Shown piece after piece: positions 11,669 through 23,232 of a stretch of 64,000 nucleotides of DNA. Source of the DNA: Balaenoptera acutorostrata (lineage: Eukaryota > Chordata > Mammalia > Artiodactyla > Balaenopteridae); NCBI RefSeq assembly GCF_949987535.1, contig NC_080065.1, positions 41,889,239-41,953,238 of the forward strand. Direction: 5' to 3'. The notes beneath the pieces are model-generated. The model saw only the letters and a list, made by a program, of their open reading frames with translations. It ran no database searches and was not told the DNA's origin. The translations under genes were made by a program, and so were the position numbers. Position 1 is the first letter of the stretch. Every line of letters begins with the position of its first letter.

Positions 11669-12257
11669 CATGTTTTCTAGGCCATATCAACTGTGCATTA
11701 AGAACTTTAAGGTAGAATATCAGTGTTTTTCTGGCTCTACCCCTTTTTAGAAAAACCAGACATCAATTTACTCACAAATAGTTATCAATCCTGTGCGCTC
11801 TGAAGCCTTTCCACTTTTTCCTCCTTATATTTTCATTGTCCGACTGTAGTCCCTGTTTTGTGAATACTGCTCTTGGCTTCTTGCATTTCACTGGTGGAAA
11901 TCAAGATGAAGACCGACAATAGAGGGCACAGGACAGGCCAGAGGGATGAGGGATGCTCAGGACTTGGGCATGGTCCAGCACACTTCATAAGGAGACTACA
12001 GTGGAGTTTGAATCCAAAGAACACCTTATCCTCAGGGCGTATAACCCTTGGTGATCTTAGAGCTGGTAGATGGCTGCTCTCAGAGTCAGAGACCCTAATC
12101 TTGGCCATAATGGTTACAAATACCGTGTTATGAAATTAATAATTAAAGAGTACTATGTATTCAAAAAATCTTAATATACAGACTGGCATTACTTGCTAAC
12201 TATTTGGCTATGCATAATTAAATATTTAATACAAGGCTAAAGCACTTTTGTACATAT
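11669..12257. other. Unique non-coding DNA
   Basis: No family recognised. Frames of 86-91 aa at 11833-12133 overlap on opposite strands and are not supported. Confidence 0.5.
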
Positions 12258-12310
12258 TCAGTCAGCAAATATTTATTAATGATCTCCTGAGTTCCAGGCA
12301 TTTAAATCAC
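12258..12310 (-). repeat. L2 LINE 3' end fragment, antisense
   Basis: Short match to the L2 terminus in reverse complement: 'cagtcagcaaatatttatta' followed by 'gatctcctgagttccaggca'. Confidence 0.6.
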
Positions 12311-12354
12311 TTGTAGAAAGTCATGATTGTAAAGGTTTTCTGCTATGTGCTTTT

Positions 12355-12470
12355 GAGCATGGCATGTAATCTCTTGAGCCACGTTTTCTCTATTTGTATG
12401 AAAAGGGAATTGTGTGATATTACCTGTAAAGGTCTTCCTAGCTCTAAACTTCTATAACTTTAATGATTCC
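12355..12470 (+). repeat. MIR SINE relic
   Basis: MIR core equivalents 'ggcatgtaatctcttgagcc', 'tttctctatttgtatgaaaa' and 'ggtcttcctagctctaa' in sense order. Short and diverged. Confidence 0.5.
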
Positions 12471-13962
12471 ATTCATTCCATATTTTAATAATTCTTTGTT
12501 TCCACCTTTTGATATCTTTAATTTGTGCAGAATTCATTATCCTGATTATAAATTCCAAATGCGTGGCTGATTCTTCGATCTGCTTAAGGATGTTCACAGG
12601 CTTCGGGCTGTTAAAGTTTTTTAGGTCATAGACTAAATTTGGAAAATGGCAAGATTTTAAGCAGCTACTACTTTAAGATTTAGTATCATACTTTCTATTA
12701 TCCCCAAATAGCCCTTCTTAACATTTACCTTCTACTTCTGAATATGCTATAAACAGTCTACTTACCTTTTCAAAATTAACAGCTATCTTGAGCACATTAA
12801 AAGGGCACCATTGTGAAGTTTGTTGTATGTTTCCTTCCATTAAAACGTATTATTCTCAGCATCTCGCTGTTTTACGTCTTTTCCCTGGTGTTGAACACAA
12901 TTACCACTATATTCTTATGACTCTGCTCTAAAGCTCTCCTTCTAGCTGAAAGCCACACTACATCTTTAACTCCACAAGGTCCAATAACATTTTCCCAAAC
13001 ATGTTGTGACTGTCACCACTGGAGAGCAATGCTTTTAGGGGAAAACGTAGAGTTGGTAAGCAGCACATTCCTTTCTTTTATGCTTTCCTAATTTCAGATA
13101 ATTATTGAGTTGAAGTTTATTAGCTAATTGTGTACATGCTGCGGTATTCAAGTACTTTCATTTATGTAGTTGACAGTAACTAGAGTTTTCTTCAATACAG
13201 GTATTTTTCTTCAGATTTGGGAGGTGAAACTGCACTCTACTAATTGTGGTTATTGGAAGCCCAGTATGGCTCTAACTAGAATTTAATCAGTTGTAGTTAT
13301 TAGGGAATTATTCTATGCACCTTGGGGAATTATACTAATTTTTCTCTACCAAGATATCATCCAATTGGAGCTCCACTGATATGTCCACAAACCATGGGCA
13401 TTGTTTTACCTGTAACAAGGGGAGCAAGGTCAGGGGCAGGAACTTGAACCACTTGAGCTAAATAAACTTAAGTTCAAGTTCAGTATTGTGGTAACATTTT
13501 AACATTTCTAGTTCTGCTCTTCTCAGTGGTTTCAGAAAACACATAACTTTTATATCAATTAAAATTAATTTATTGGGTATATACTTAGAAAGCTCTTAGC
13601 TTAGTTTGAATTGATTTATTGGTCACTATAAAATAAATTTTAGAAATTGAGTTTGATTTCACTGCTACCTTCAGCAAAGCTTTATAGCATACTCTCTATT
13701 TTAACACAAGGTGCCTCTTGACTTAGAGGTATGAAAAGGTCTCTTTGGTAAGGATGAAAATTTGCCAGACATGTTTAAAAGCATGTTCTTCCTTTCTTCC
13801 ATACTTGCCAACGTTCTAATTGGGAATTCATATAATGGTTGGTCATCTGGTAGCCTTGAGTACCCCCAAGATCATGTCTCAAAAGATACTCAAATAAGAC
13901 CTAGGTTCCTGACCAAGATCAAATGAGAGAACGCAAAGTGATTTAAGGCATAAAAGACATCC
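12471..13962. other. Unique AT-rich non-coding DNA
   Basis: No transposon family, gene or RNA recognised in 1.5 kb. Confidence 0.5.
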
Positions 13963-13989
13963 TATGGTGGTGGTGATGATGATGATGAT
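13963..13989. repeat. (GGT)n/(GAT)n microsatellite
   Basis: Short run of GGT units passing into GAT units. It abuts the left end of an antisense old L1. Confidence 0.9.
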
Positions 13990-14378
13990 TCTTTTTTATA
14001 GCCTTATTGAGGAATACTTGACACATAATAAACAGCACATATTTAAAGCTTACAATTTCATCATGAACCCATCATTACTCCCAAACGTTTCCTCTTGCCC
14101 ATCTGTAACTCTCTTTCCCATTTCCACCAGCTCCATCCCCAAACAACAACCAATCTACTTTCTGTCACGATAGACTACATTTTCTAGGTGTTTATATAAA
14201 TAAAATCATATAGTATGTATTCTTTATTTGTCTGGCTTTTTTTCTCTCAGAATAGATAGCTTGAGTTTCACTCATATTATTGTGTGTACTAATAGCTCAC
14301 TGCTTTTATTGCTGAATTGTATTCAGCTGTATAGATATACCATGATATGTTTACCCATTCACTTATTGATGATAGCCA
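13990..14378 (-). repeat. Old L1M 3' region, antisense
   Basis: Contains the L1 antisense signature 'gaattgtattcagctgtata..ataccatgatatgtttaccc..cattcacttattgatga', the complement of the ORF2 end region seen at 52810-52840. Also 'agccttattgaggaatactt' and 'ttctaggtgtttatataaat'. Old and diverged. Confidence 0.75.
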
Positions 14379-14640
14379 GCAAGAAAATGAGCACCTCAGC
14401 CTTATAACAACAAGGAAATTAATTCTGCCAATAACATGAATGATCTTGGAATAGGATCTTGAGCCTTAGGTGAGGCTGTACATATCAACACTTTAATTTC
14501 AGTCTAGAGAAACTCTATAAAAAGGACTCAGCTAACCTGAATCCAGACTCCTGACCCATGGGAACAGTGAGATAATAAGTTTGGGTTATTTTAAGCCTCT
14601 ATGTTTATCATAATTTGTTACATAACAGAGGTCAGGAAAT
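14379..14640 (+). mobile_element. ERVL-MaLR-like LTR, 3' part
   Basis: 3' half of an LTR: 'gactcctgacccatgggaac', 'agtgagataataagtttggg', 'ttttaagcctctatg' and 'taatttgttacataacagag'. This is the canonical MaLR 3' terminus. The 5' part is missing or unrecognisable. Confidence 0.7.
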
Positions 14641-15690
14641 GCTTCCATGAGGAAGTAGCATATGAAGAAATCAGAGTCTGCTAGGGGGGTAATAGGAAAG
14701 AAGATTGCTGACAGAGGTTGCATCCTGCTCAAATGCCTGGGGGTGGAAGGAAAGGGGGAGGATTCAAGGAACTGAAAGAATATGATTGGCTAGAGTGTAG
14801 CTCTTCAGAAAGGGAATGAATTGAGATGAGCCTGGAGAGGTAACCAGGCCCTGTAAATGTTTGGTCTTTTTGTTAAGAGCACTGAGACCTCAGGAAGGGT
14901 TTTTAATGTGTTGTAGGGTGGAGAAGAGGTGGAATGACTGATGTGATCAGATTTGCTTTTTTGGAAAGATTATTCAACCTGCAATTTGGAGGCTGGGCTT
15001 GGAGAGGGCAACAGTGAATGTGGAAACCAGTTAAGAATGCAATGCCGTAATCCTGGAGAGAGAAGTGGGCAGTACACAGTTGAGTATTAGCAGTGGAGGC
15101 CAAAAGTGAACAAATTTGAGTTAGGAAAAGCCTTAGACAACCACGTGGAGATATCAGGTAGAGAGTTGCATGTACTGATTCGAAGCTAAAAATGTAGGTC
15201 TACACAGAGGCAGACTCATTGACCTGTAGAAGGTAATTGAAGCCATGGGTATGTATGAAACAATCTAAGATATCAGATTCTTCAGTGCTTAGTTCTGCAG
15301 GATAATATTGCAAAGAAGGCTTTTAGTAGCCAGAGATACTGAAAGAAAAAAGTGTGGCAAGGAGGCCAAGAAAAGAATATTTTGAAAAGAGAATTTTGAA
15401 AAGAAGGGAACGGTTCACAGTATAAATAAATACTAAGAAACCAAAAAATATGAGCTCTGAAGATGTCAGCTGTGTTCTGAAGGTCTTACAAAGAACTGTT
15501 TGGGTGAGATAATAAGGGTGGTGAGGAAATAGAAATATTGTAATATAGACAGCATTTTGGAAAGTTTGTGAAAAAGAGGATGAAGGAAGGACTCTAGCTT
15601 CAGGAGAAAGGAGGTCAATGAGATTTTTAAAATTTGTTTTGCTTGTTTGTTTAAAAACAGGAAAGATTTAAATACCAAAGGAAATATCCA
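14641..15690 (-). repeat. Long antisense L2 LINE relic
   Basis: Purine-rich antisense L2: 'gaaatgcttccatgaggaag' (consensus GGAAGGCCTCTCTGAGGAGG), 'agagcactgagacctcagga', 'gatgtgatcagatttgcttt', 'tggagatatcaggtagagag' (GTGGAGATGTCGAGTAGGCAG). L2 is about as old as MIR. No frame survives. Confidence 0.6.
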
Positions 15691-17669
15691 GTGAAGGAGT
15701 GAACCACTGTCATTTATTACTGCTGTGCTTTTATTACTTAATGTGACTATTTGTCCAATGGAAAATGAGAAAGTTTTTATTTAACAGCATAGGTAGTCTT
15801 CTAAGACTTTAGAGCTGTTCTTTTTCTTTAGGATCCTGGCTTAAATTTGAATTACAAAGAAGTCCAAAGGAAGTTTGTGCAATAAGTAAGCAAACACAGG
15901 AGGTCATTCAGAGCTTAGTGTTTGTTGTTATAGTTGTTCTATGACCTGGGTTAATCAATTATTGAGGCAGTACCTTTAATAGCAGCCCCTGTCTTCTGAA
16001 TCCTGTCTAAGCATCTGTGATAATTATTCAGGCTCTAAAAGAGTACTGTTACTCACCAGGAGCTCAAAATCTAATGGATGAACAAATAAAAGCACTGGAA
16101 GGTTTGTGGAATACTAATAGGAGGAGAAACTGCAGGAGAATTCCTATCTCCTGTAGTATTATTAAATCTTTCTTTTAAAATTAAATTCTTGTTCGAAGAA
16201 GTCTCTAGAAGGTTGTTGGGTTTTTTGTTTGTTTGCTTGTTTTTTTTTGTTTTTCTGATACACATAAGAGTGAGCCAAAATTCCATCATCGCCATCCTTA
16301 AAATAAGGCTGTATCCATGCCACACAACATTTATAAGAAAGTTATGGCAGTCATTGTTCGTTGATTAGCAAATATTATGAAGTCAGCCTTAGCCGTCATA
16401 CATTTTTGTTCCAATCTTTACTTTCCCAAGCTTCTATTTTCCTCCTGAACTTCCTATGACTATTCAGGAAACAGCCAAGGCTTTGTTATATGCCCTGCCC
16501 TCGGGGCACTGTTGACATTGCAAAACTACTGAGTAATTGCTCACTGTAAGTCTCAAAATAAACTAGTGACAAGGACGACAGAACCTATAGCTTTCAAATA
16601 AATGAACCTGGATATTTTGAGTGCCAAAAGTCTGAACTTTATATCATAGAGGAAGAATATATGAAGAGATTCAAAGGTCCCCAGTCAGTTCTGGGAGACT
16701 GCCTAAGAGCTACCGCGTCAAGCACCATCTTTGCCAATGCTAGGAAGCCCAGTGGGAGTCACATCAGCTTGTACGTGGTTCAGTGACCATTCGAGGATGC
16801 ACTGAACGTTGATTGTGCAAGGAAAACCTTCTTGTGGTTATCCTGAAAAGTAGGCTCCAAACAAGGTGATCGGGGTATTGTCCAAAGAAAGTAGAGTTCA
16901 TTTGCACATCGTCTCCGATGTTAGAACGTAATTAGTGAGAGGAGGTTCTGCATGTGACCTTGAAATGAGAAACCCCACCTCTACCAGAAAGTGCCATTTT
17001 TTTTAAATTAAAAAAGAATAGCATGCATGGTGCAGATAACATATTAGAGGAGATAGAAGACTGGGGCTATCATTGTTGGATAAAATTAACAATTGTGGAT
17101 GATCACCTATATCCTCTTACTTATTGTCAAATTATCAATCTGTAAAACCAAACTGATTTTGAAAATTTGTACAAATTACCTTAAAATTCTTTTGTTTATT
17201 CCATCATACATGTATCTAAGAACATTATGTGGATATTTCACTTGGCAAGTGACAAAAGTAGGTCTTTTTTGACTCTTGATGTCCTCAAACTGTCAGGGCA
17301 ATGGGAGTTCCTGATGTGTTTTAAGGTGCATTGCCAAGCCATGTCCTCTGTGATTATTGAAGTAATGAGCACTTAGAATGGATTCCTGTGGCATTAACTT
17401 ATTCTATGTAATTCTTCAGTGTGTAGATTTTGATAAATTTTGTTCATGTAGGGAAAAAAAGTTATTTTTGATAATTTAATCCCATCAGGTAGCATTGCTC
17501 ATAATTTACTGCTGCTTTCTTTTGAAAAATGATGGATATAATATACAAGTTGCTTAATTATTTGACTGACTTGGTTTCTGAAGTCTGCCAAAACATTTTC
17601 TTTATTTGGCTTAAGTATTGTTTGGGAGTAGCTTTCATGTAAGATAGCATAAAATCATCTGTTAAAGAA
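15691..17669. other. Mostly unique non-coding DNA
   Basis: No gene recognised. A (TTTG)n-like T/G-rich run lies at 16216-16256. The 16040-16090 stretch ('caggagctcaaaatctaatg') is weakly L2-like. Otherwise nothing assignable. Confidence 0.5.
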
Positions 17670-17670
17670 T

Positions 17671-17806
17671 ATATATAGAAAAAGTTCTAGAAGATTCTAG
17701 GATGTTATATATAAATACATAGAAAAAGTTCTAGAAGGTTCTAGAAGAGTATATATATATTTATATATAATATATAGAAAAGGTTCTAGAAGGGTATACA
17801 GAAACT
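17671..17806 (+). repeat. Three-unit tandem repeat with heat-shock-element-like arrays
   Basis: Three diverged units of the form TATATAGAAAA(A/G)GTTCTAGAAG, with spacings of 44 and 55 bp between the TTC starts. Unit 1 contains TTCTAGAAGATTC at 17685-17697, unit 2 TTCTAGAAGGTTCTAGAA at 17729-17746, and unit 3 TTCTAGAA at 17784-17791. Inverted TTC/GAA pentamers spaced by 2 bp match the HSF-binding element nTTCnnGAAnnTTCn. The units are joined by TA-rich linkers. Whether HSF binds is not shown by sequence. Confidence 0.85.
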
Positions 17807-18854
17807 CTATATAGTACTTAGCTCTGGAGAAAGAAGTTGAGTGGCAGAGATGGGGATGGCAACAGGGGTTGAGAAGGAAATTTTTAATTTTTTCTATGTA
17901 TAATTCTGTATTGTTCTTTTTGGGTTTTAAACAATGACCTGGTATTAACTTTGTAATTGAAAAAATGTCTGTGCCTTGAGAAACTCATCTGGCTTCTTTT
18001 GCACATTCTTCACTTTGGGTTTTAGAATGCATTTTCCCCTTTTCTAGGTCGTGGCTGTTTGCTGTTTTGCATATAAAACACACTAAAAGAGATAGCTCTC
18101 TGACTAGACTATAGAACGCTTTTGTTTTTTTCCCTTCCTTTCCTGTGGAAAAGATTTGTAAAATGAGATCAATAGAACACTGGGATTAAATAAAAATCAG
18201 TCATGGCACTAAATTCTCACGGTAGACATTCAGTAGCATCTATTAATCATAGATTATGTGTATCTTATCTATATATCATCTGCAAATAAACTTATTTTAG
18301 TAGAGTGAGTGGATTTGTTTTGGTAAATGTTTAGAGCAGTATGTTTCCAGAATAGGCATTTCAGCAGTGTGATGATTGTGCATTCATGTTTTGTATACAG
18401 TATGACAAATCCAATCAATGCTTATTTCGCTTTTCACGATTCCTATAATAAAAAATACAATAAAATGGAATATGAATGTCCTGAGGCACTCACTGCTCTG
18501 TATAAATAGAATTTTTAGTTAAGGAAGAAAACACATGATGACTTATTTTATTAATTTAATCTTAGTTTTTGCCATTGTATGTCTTTAAATCAGCTCCTAT
18601 AAATTTGTGTCTGAAATACCACCATACTGAATAAAAGTCTAGAAATGGTGAAGTGAGTGTTGCTGAAGAACTTAAGATATTATTTATTTCAAGACAGTCT
18701 TCTGGTAGAAATCTCATTTATTTTATTTTAGATGATGGCCCTAGAACCACCGATTTTTTCAGCAAAAGAAGCCTTTTTTCTTTTAATTTCACATAACAAC
18801 ATTGCTATGTCTAAGTGATTTTAATACAGCTTCTAGCTTTTATAATCCTTTTTT
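17807..18854. other. Unique or unassigned AT-rich DNA
   Basis: 17810-17965 ends with 'ttaactttgtaattgaaaaa', reminiscent of an old L1M 3' end, but too weak to call. The remainder is unassigned. Confidence 0.45.
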
Positions 18855-19260
18855 TAAAAAATATTTTATTGGAGTATAGTTGACTCACATTGTTGTGTTA
18901 GTTTCAGGTGTACAGCCAAGTGAATCAGTTATACATATGTATATATATATATCCATTCCTTTTCAGAGTCTCTTCCCATATAGGTTATTACAGAATATTG
19001 AGTAGAGTTCCTGTGCTATACAGTAGGTCCTTATTAGTCATCTATTCTATATATAGTAGTATGTATATGTTAATCCAGTCTCCCAGTTTATCACTTCCCC
19101 CACGTTTCCCCTTTGGTGACCATAAGTTTGATTTTGAGATCTGTGAGTTGGTTTCTGTTGTGTAAATAAATTCACTTGTATCATTTTTTAAATTAGATTC
19201 CACATATAAGTGATATCATATGATATTTGTCTTTCTCTGACTTACTTCACTTTGTAATAA
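18855..19260 (-). mobile_element. L1 3' end of cetartiodactyl type, antisense, 5'-truncated
   Basis: Antisense L1 3' sequence: 'ttttattggagtatagttga', 'ttagtttcaggtgtacagcc', 'ctatacagtaggtccttatt', 'gattccacatataagtgata' and 'ctgacttacttcactttgta'. This end is typical of L1s active early in cetartiodactyl history. The tail A-run is the T-rich left end. Confidence 0.85.
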
Positions 19261-19515
19261 TTTTCTTGATAGCTAAATTCTGAAGATATTGATTGCTTAG
19301 AAAAAAGAAACACCATCATTCTAATTTTGGAGACAAATCAAAATAATAGAGAGGAAAACCACCTAGAATAATTTTTAAAAAATATTCAGACAACTTTTTA
19401 AGGAAATAATTATTTAATTAAATAAAATCAAAATTTTATTTTTGAAAACCTTTAATAACTCAAGAAATATTTATCAAATTATTACCAGGTACAAGACAAT
19501 GCAATGGGTATTTTA
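19261..19515. other. Unique AT-rich DNA
   Basis: Nothing recognisable. Confidence 0.5.
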
Positions 19516-19519
19516 GGAT

Positions 19520-20818
19520 ATTCATTTATTCATTCAAAAATATTTATTGGGCATCTACTATGTGTCAGGCTCTATTCTAAATTCTGGGGATATGTTGGTG
19601 AATAAAACAGACCATTCAAAATAATTTTTTAACACTATTATGTCCCAGACATTATTTCTGGAGCTGGGAAATGGTAATGAACTAAAAAGAAAACATTCTT
19701 TGTCCTCATTTTAGCTGATAAAGACAGAAATATGTAAGATAAATAAAATATATAGCATGCCACACAGTAATAATTGCTAAGAGGATGTATAATAAAGCAG
19801 AATTGGGGGTATGAAATGTTGGGGAGTGTGTGTGAACTTTTAGATAAGGTGCCAGGGTAAAATTAACTGAGATCATGATATTTTAGTAAGCACCTGAAGA
19901 AAGCAGACCACTATATCTGGGAAATAGCTGATATCTTGACAAGTAGAATCCTAAGCAAAAGCAATAGAAAATGCAAAGACCCTGAGGTAGGGTTGTTTTT
20001 GAAGTGTTCCAGGAATAACAAGGAGGTCAATATGACTGTTGTGGAGAGAACAAGATGGAGTGAATAAAAGAGATTAGAGGGGCAATGAGGCATCTATTAC
20101 CTTTGCAATTGATTTTACATGGCCTTATAGGTCATTGTAAGAATTTGGGCTTTTACACTAAAAGACATGGAAAGTCACTGGAATTTTTTGAGCAGCAAGA
20201 TGACATGACTTGTGTCTCAATAGGATCACTTTGTTGTCTTTAAAATATACTGCAGTATGGCAAGGGAAAGTGTAGGGAGACTAGTTGAGAGGCTGTCCCA
20301 ATGACTGATATATGTCAGGTATGATGCTGGTGAAGTGGTAAACAGCCAAGCTTTTTTTGCAGTTGGAGTCAACAAGATAGTGTGACCATATATATATGGA
20401 GTGTGTAAGAAATACAGGCATCAAGAATGACCCCAAGGTTTTGGGTTAATTGTGTTGGAGTAACAGTTTTCATTGAACTAAAGTAGGGAAAATTTAACTA
20501 AAGCAGGGAAAGATTCCCCTCCCCAGTCCCACGCCTAGGAATGGTGGTGAGTTTAGTAATTCAGTTTCATATGTGTTAAATTTGAGATGTCTTTGGACAT
20601 TTGAGTGAAGATGTTAGACTATATGGTGAAAGATTCAGGCTCATGAAGTAGTTGAGCATCACTAGCATACAGATGATATTTAATGCCATGAGATGGGATA
20701 AGGTCATTTGATGGGGATAAACCTAGAGTGGGTTCAAAAGAGTGGAGGGCATGAGAAGTTGCAGACACTGAGTATAGACAACTCCCCAAGGAGTTTCGTT
20801 GTAAAGGGAAGGAGAAAT
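19520..20818 (-). repeat. Long antisense L2 LINE relic, split by a SINE
   Basis: Begins at the L2 terminus in reverse complement ('ttcatttattcattcaaaaa', 'ctactatgtgtcaggctcta'). It runs through 'atgcaaagaccctgaggtag', 'ggccttataggtcattgtaa', 'tttgagcagcaagatgacat' and 'gaatgaccccaaggttttgg'. Order is colinear with L2 over about 1.3 kb. A CHR SINE inserted at its right end. Confidence 0.75.
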
Positions 20819-20833
20819 AAGATGGTAGCTGGA

Positions 20834-21126
20834 GGGCTTCCCTGGTGGCGCAGTGGTTGAGAATCTGCCTGCCAATGCAGGGGACACGGGTTCGAGCCCT
20901 GGTCTGGGAAGATCCCACATGCCGCGGAGCGACTAGGCCCGTGAGCCACAAGTACTGAGCCTGCGCGTCTGGAGCCTGTGCCCCGCAACAACAGAGGCCA
21001 CGATAGTGAGAGGCCCGCGCACCGCGATGAAGAGTGGCCCCCACTTGCCGCAACTAGAGAAAGCCCTCGCACAGAAACGAAGACCCAACACAGCCATAAA
21101 TAAATAAATTAATTAATTAAAAAAAA
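20834..21126 (+). mobile_element. CHR-type SINE, full length
   Basis: Complete sense CHR SINE from GGGCTTCCCTGGTGGCGCAG to an AAATAAATAAATTAATT tail. A perfect 15-bp duplication AAGATGGTAGCTGGA lies at 20819-20833 and 21127-21141. The B-box-like GGGTTCGAGCCC is intact. A 144-aa antisense frame (20619-21053) is a SINE artefact. Confidence 0.97.
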
Positions 21127-21141
21127 AAGATGGTAGCTGGA

Positions 21142-21704
21142 GATGGAAATAAAGATATAAAATATAACTATAAAAATGACTATAAATAATATTTGAAAAG
21201 TATGTTTTTGAACTTCTTATTACATCATTTTGATTACAGCATCTCATATAATTCATATTATAACTGTTACTTAAAGAAAGTAGCACCTCAAAGAGGTCAC
21301 AGTTTGAGTGGGATGTAGAAAAGGGAAGACAATTACCGAAGAGACTTCATACCTAAGAGGCTCACCTGGCCAGTGAACATGATTTTTCCAGCTGTGTTAT
21401 GAGCGTAAAGAAAAAGCACTGATTGTAATGAATTGATAGTGCTCAGAAAGGGTCAAGTGATTCTACACAATTTATAAGAAAATCAACTAGCAAGAGGCTT
21501 TTGTATTAGAAGAGAAGTGGCAACAGACTGCAAAGTCATAATGTGATTTTGCTTTAAATTGGAATTAGAACTTTAGGGAAAATAATGCCCTTTATGGGAG
21601 GAAAGTTTTTCCAGAAGGAATTGGACAAAGGGATATGTATATTATTCTTTAAGAGATAGGTATCATAAAACTTAAATATTTTATATAATGGGTTTATTAT
21701 TATC
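21142..21704. other. Unique non-coding DNA
   Basis: No repeat family or gene recognised. Confidence 0.5.
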
Positions 21705-22134
21705 TATTATGGGTTGAATTGTATTTCCCCCCAAAATACGGTGAAATCATAACTCCCAGTATCTCAAAATGTGACCTTATTTGGAAATAAGGCTGTTGCA
21801 GAGGTAATTATTTAAGATGAAGTCTTAATGGAGTAGATTGGGCCCTTAACCCTCTATAAATGGTGTCCTTAGAGGAGGAGAAGAGACACAGAAACATAGA
21901 CACCGAAGGGGAGAAAGCCATGTGACAACACAGGCGGAGACCGAAGTGTTGCAGTTACAAGCCAAGGGGCACCAAGGGTTACAGGCACCCACCAGGTTTC
22001 AGAGGAATCATGGCTCTGCTGACACCTTGATTTCAGACTTCTGGCCTCCAGAGCTGTGAGACAGTAAGTTTCTGTTGTTTGAAGCCACCCAGTTTGTGGT
22101 GTTCTGTTACGGCAGCCTTAGGAAATGAACACAC
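21705..22134 (+). mobile_element. ERVL-MaLR-type solo LTR
   Basis: Starts TATTATGGGTTGAATTGTAT, then 'cccagtatctcaaaatgtga', 'ccttatttggaaataaggct', 'acaccttgatttcagacttc', 'tggcctccagagctgtgaga' and 'aagccacccagtttgtggtg'. It ends 'cggcagccttaggaaatgaa'. It is the same LTR type as 11259-11668, better preserved. A 5-bp TCTAT near each edge may be the target-site duplication. Confidence 0.88.
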
Positions 22135-22149
22135 TGTCTATTCCCCAAA

Positions 22150-22932
22150 ACAGTAGTTGCCCCCTTCTCCATGGTTTTGCTTTCTGTGGGTTCAGTTGCC
22201 TATGGTCAACCACGGTCCAAAAATATTGAATTCTAGAAATAAACGATTCATAACTTTTAAATTGCATACTGTTCTGAGTAGGGTGATGAAATCTCAAGCC
22301 ATCCTGCTCTGTCCTGCCCAGGATGTGAGAACCGTCTCTTTGTCCAGCATATTCCCCTGTTGGTCATGTTAGTCACTTAGCAGCCGTCTTAGTTATCAGA
22401 CTGAGGACCCCAAAGAGCAAGAGTAGCGATGCTGGCAATTCGGATATTCTCTTTTTTTTTTTTTTTTAATTTAGGGAAGGCTCTTTTATTTATTTATTTA
22501 TTTTTGGCTGTGTTGGGTCTCCGTTTCTGTGCGAGGGCTTTTCTCTAGTTGCGGCGAGTGGGGGCCACTCTTCATCGCGGTGCGCGGACCTCTCACTGTC
22601 GCAGCCTCTCTTGTTGAGGAGCACAGGCTCCAGACGCGCAGGCTCAGTAGTTGTGGCTCACGGGCCTAGTCGCTCCGCAGCATGTGGGATCTTCCCAGAC
22701 CAGGGCTCGAACCCGTGTCCCCTGCATTAGCAGGCAGATTCTCAACCACTGTGCCACCAGGGAAGCCCCCGGATATTCTCTTACTGTGCCTAATTTATAA
22801 ATTAAACTTTGTCATAGGTATGTATACATAGGAAAAATCATAGTGTATATAGGATTCAATACCATCTGTGGTTTCAGTCATCCCCTTGGGGACCTGGAGC
22901 ATGTCCTCTGTGGATAAGTGGGGGACACCGGT
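22150..22932 (+). mobile_element. Tigger-type (pogo/TcMar) DNA transposon, internally deleted
   Basis: Left end 'cagtagttgcccccttctcc', then 'ggttttgctttctgtgggtt' and 'caaccacggtccaaaaatat'. Right end 'ctgtggataagtgggggaca' is a near inverted copy. The piece at 22405-22446 matches the start of a Tigger transposase gene (Pro-Lys-Arg-Lys-Ser-Ser-Asp-Ala-Gly-Asn-Ser-like reading), then a SINE interrupts, and most of the transposase is missing. Probably Tigger3/4-like; the subfamily is not certain. Confidence 0.8.
22454..22769 (-). mobile_element. CHR-type SINE inside Tigger, antisense, with composite tail
   Basis: Antisense SINE ending in GGGAAGCCC at 22768. A 13-bp duplication CGGATATTCTCTT lies at 22441-22453 and 22770-22782. 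Between the normal AAATAAAT tail and the terminal A-run (22454-22467 on this strand) lies about 20 bp of non-A sequence (22468-22487). This suggests the source transcript included 3' flanking DNA. It splits the Tigger relic, so it is younger. Confidence 0.95.
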
Positions 22933-23064
22933 AAGAAAATATAACTTTAAAAGTCTTCCCTAGAGTTTGGGTTCCATTCTGAAAAAAAATTTTTTTTTAA
23001 ATGTAGCAATGCGGCAGCTATGGGTGAGTATGCAAAACGAAGTATCCATAGTATTACTACTATT

Positions 23065-23232
23065 AAGCATTGACTATGTGACACTTTACCTACATTATCC
23101 CAAATCTCTAAAGTAGCCTTTCTGCAACATAGGTATCATAGCCAGAATTTTACAGATGGGGAGTCAGCAGCTTAAAGGTGTTAGAATAATGATTCTGTCA
23201 GATCTGACCCCTTCCTCACTGTTATATGCCTT
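23065..23232 (-). repeat. MIR SINE relic, antisense
   Basis: Reverse MIR core: 'gtgacactttacctacatta', 'caacataggtatcatagcca', 'gaattttacagatggggagt' and 'gattctgtcagatctgaccc'. Confidence 0.65.

Noticed and set aside
20834..20920. tRNA-like SINE heads as possible tRNA genes
   Set aside because: The B-box-like motif is present in all copies because the SINE derives from a tRNA, but the cloverleaf is not intact and target-site duplications show retroposition.
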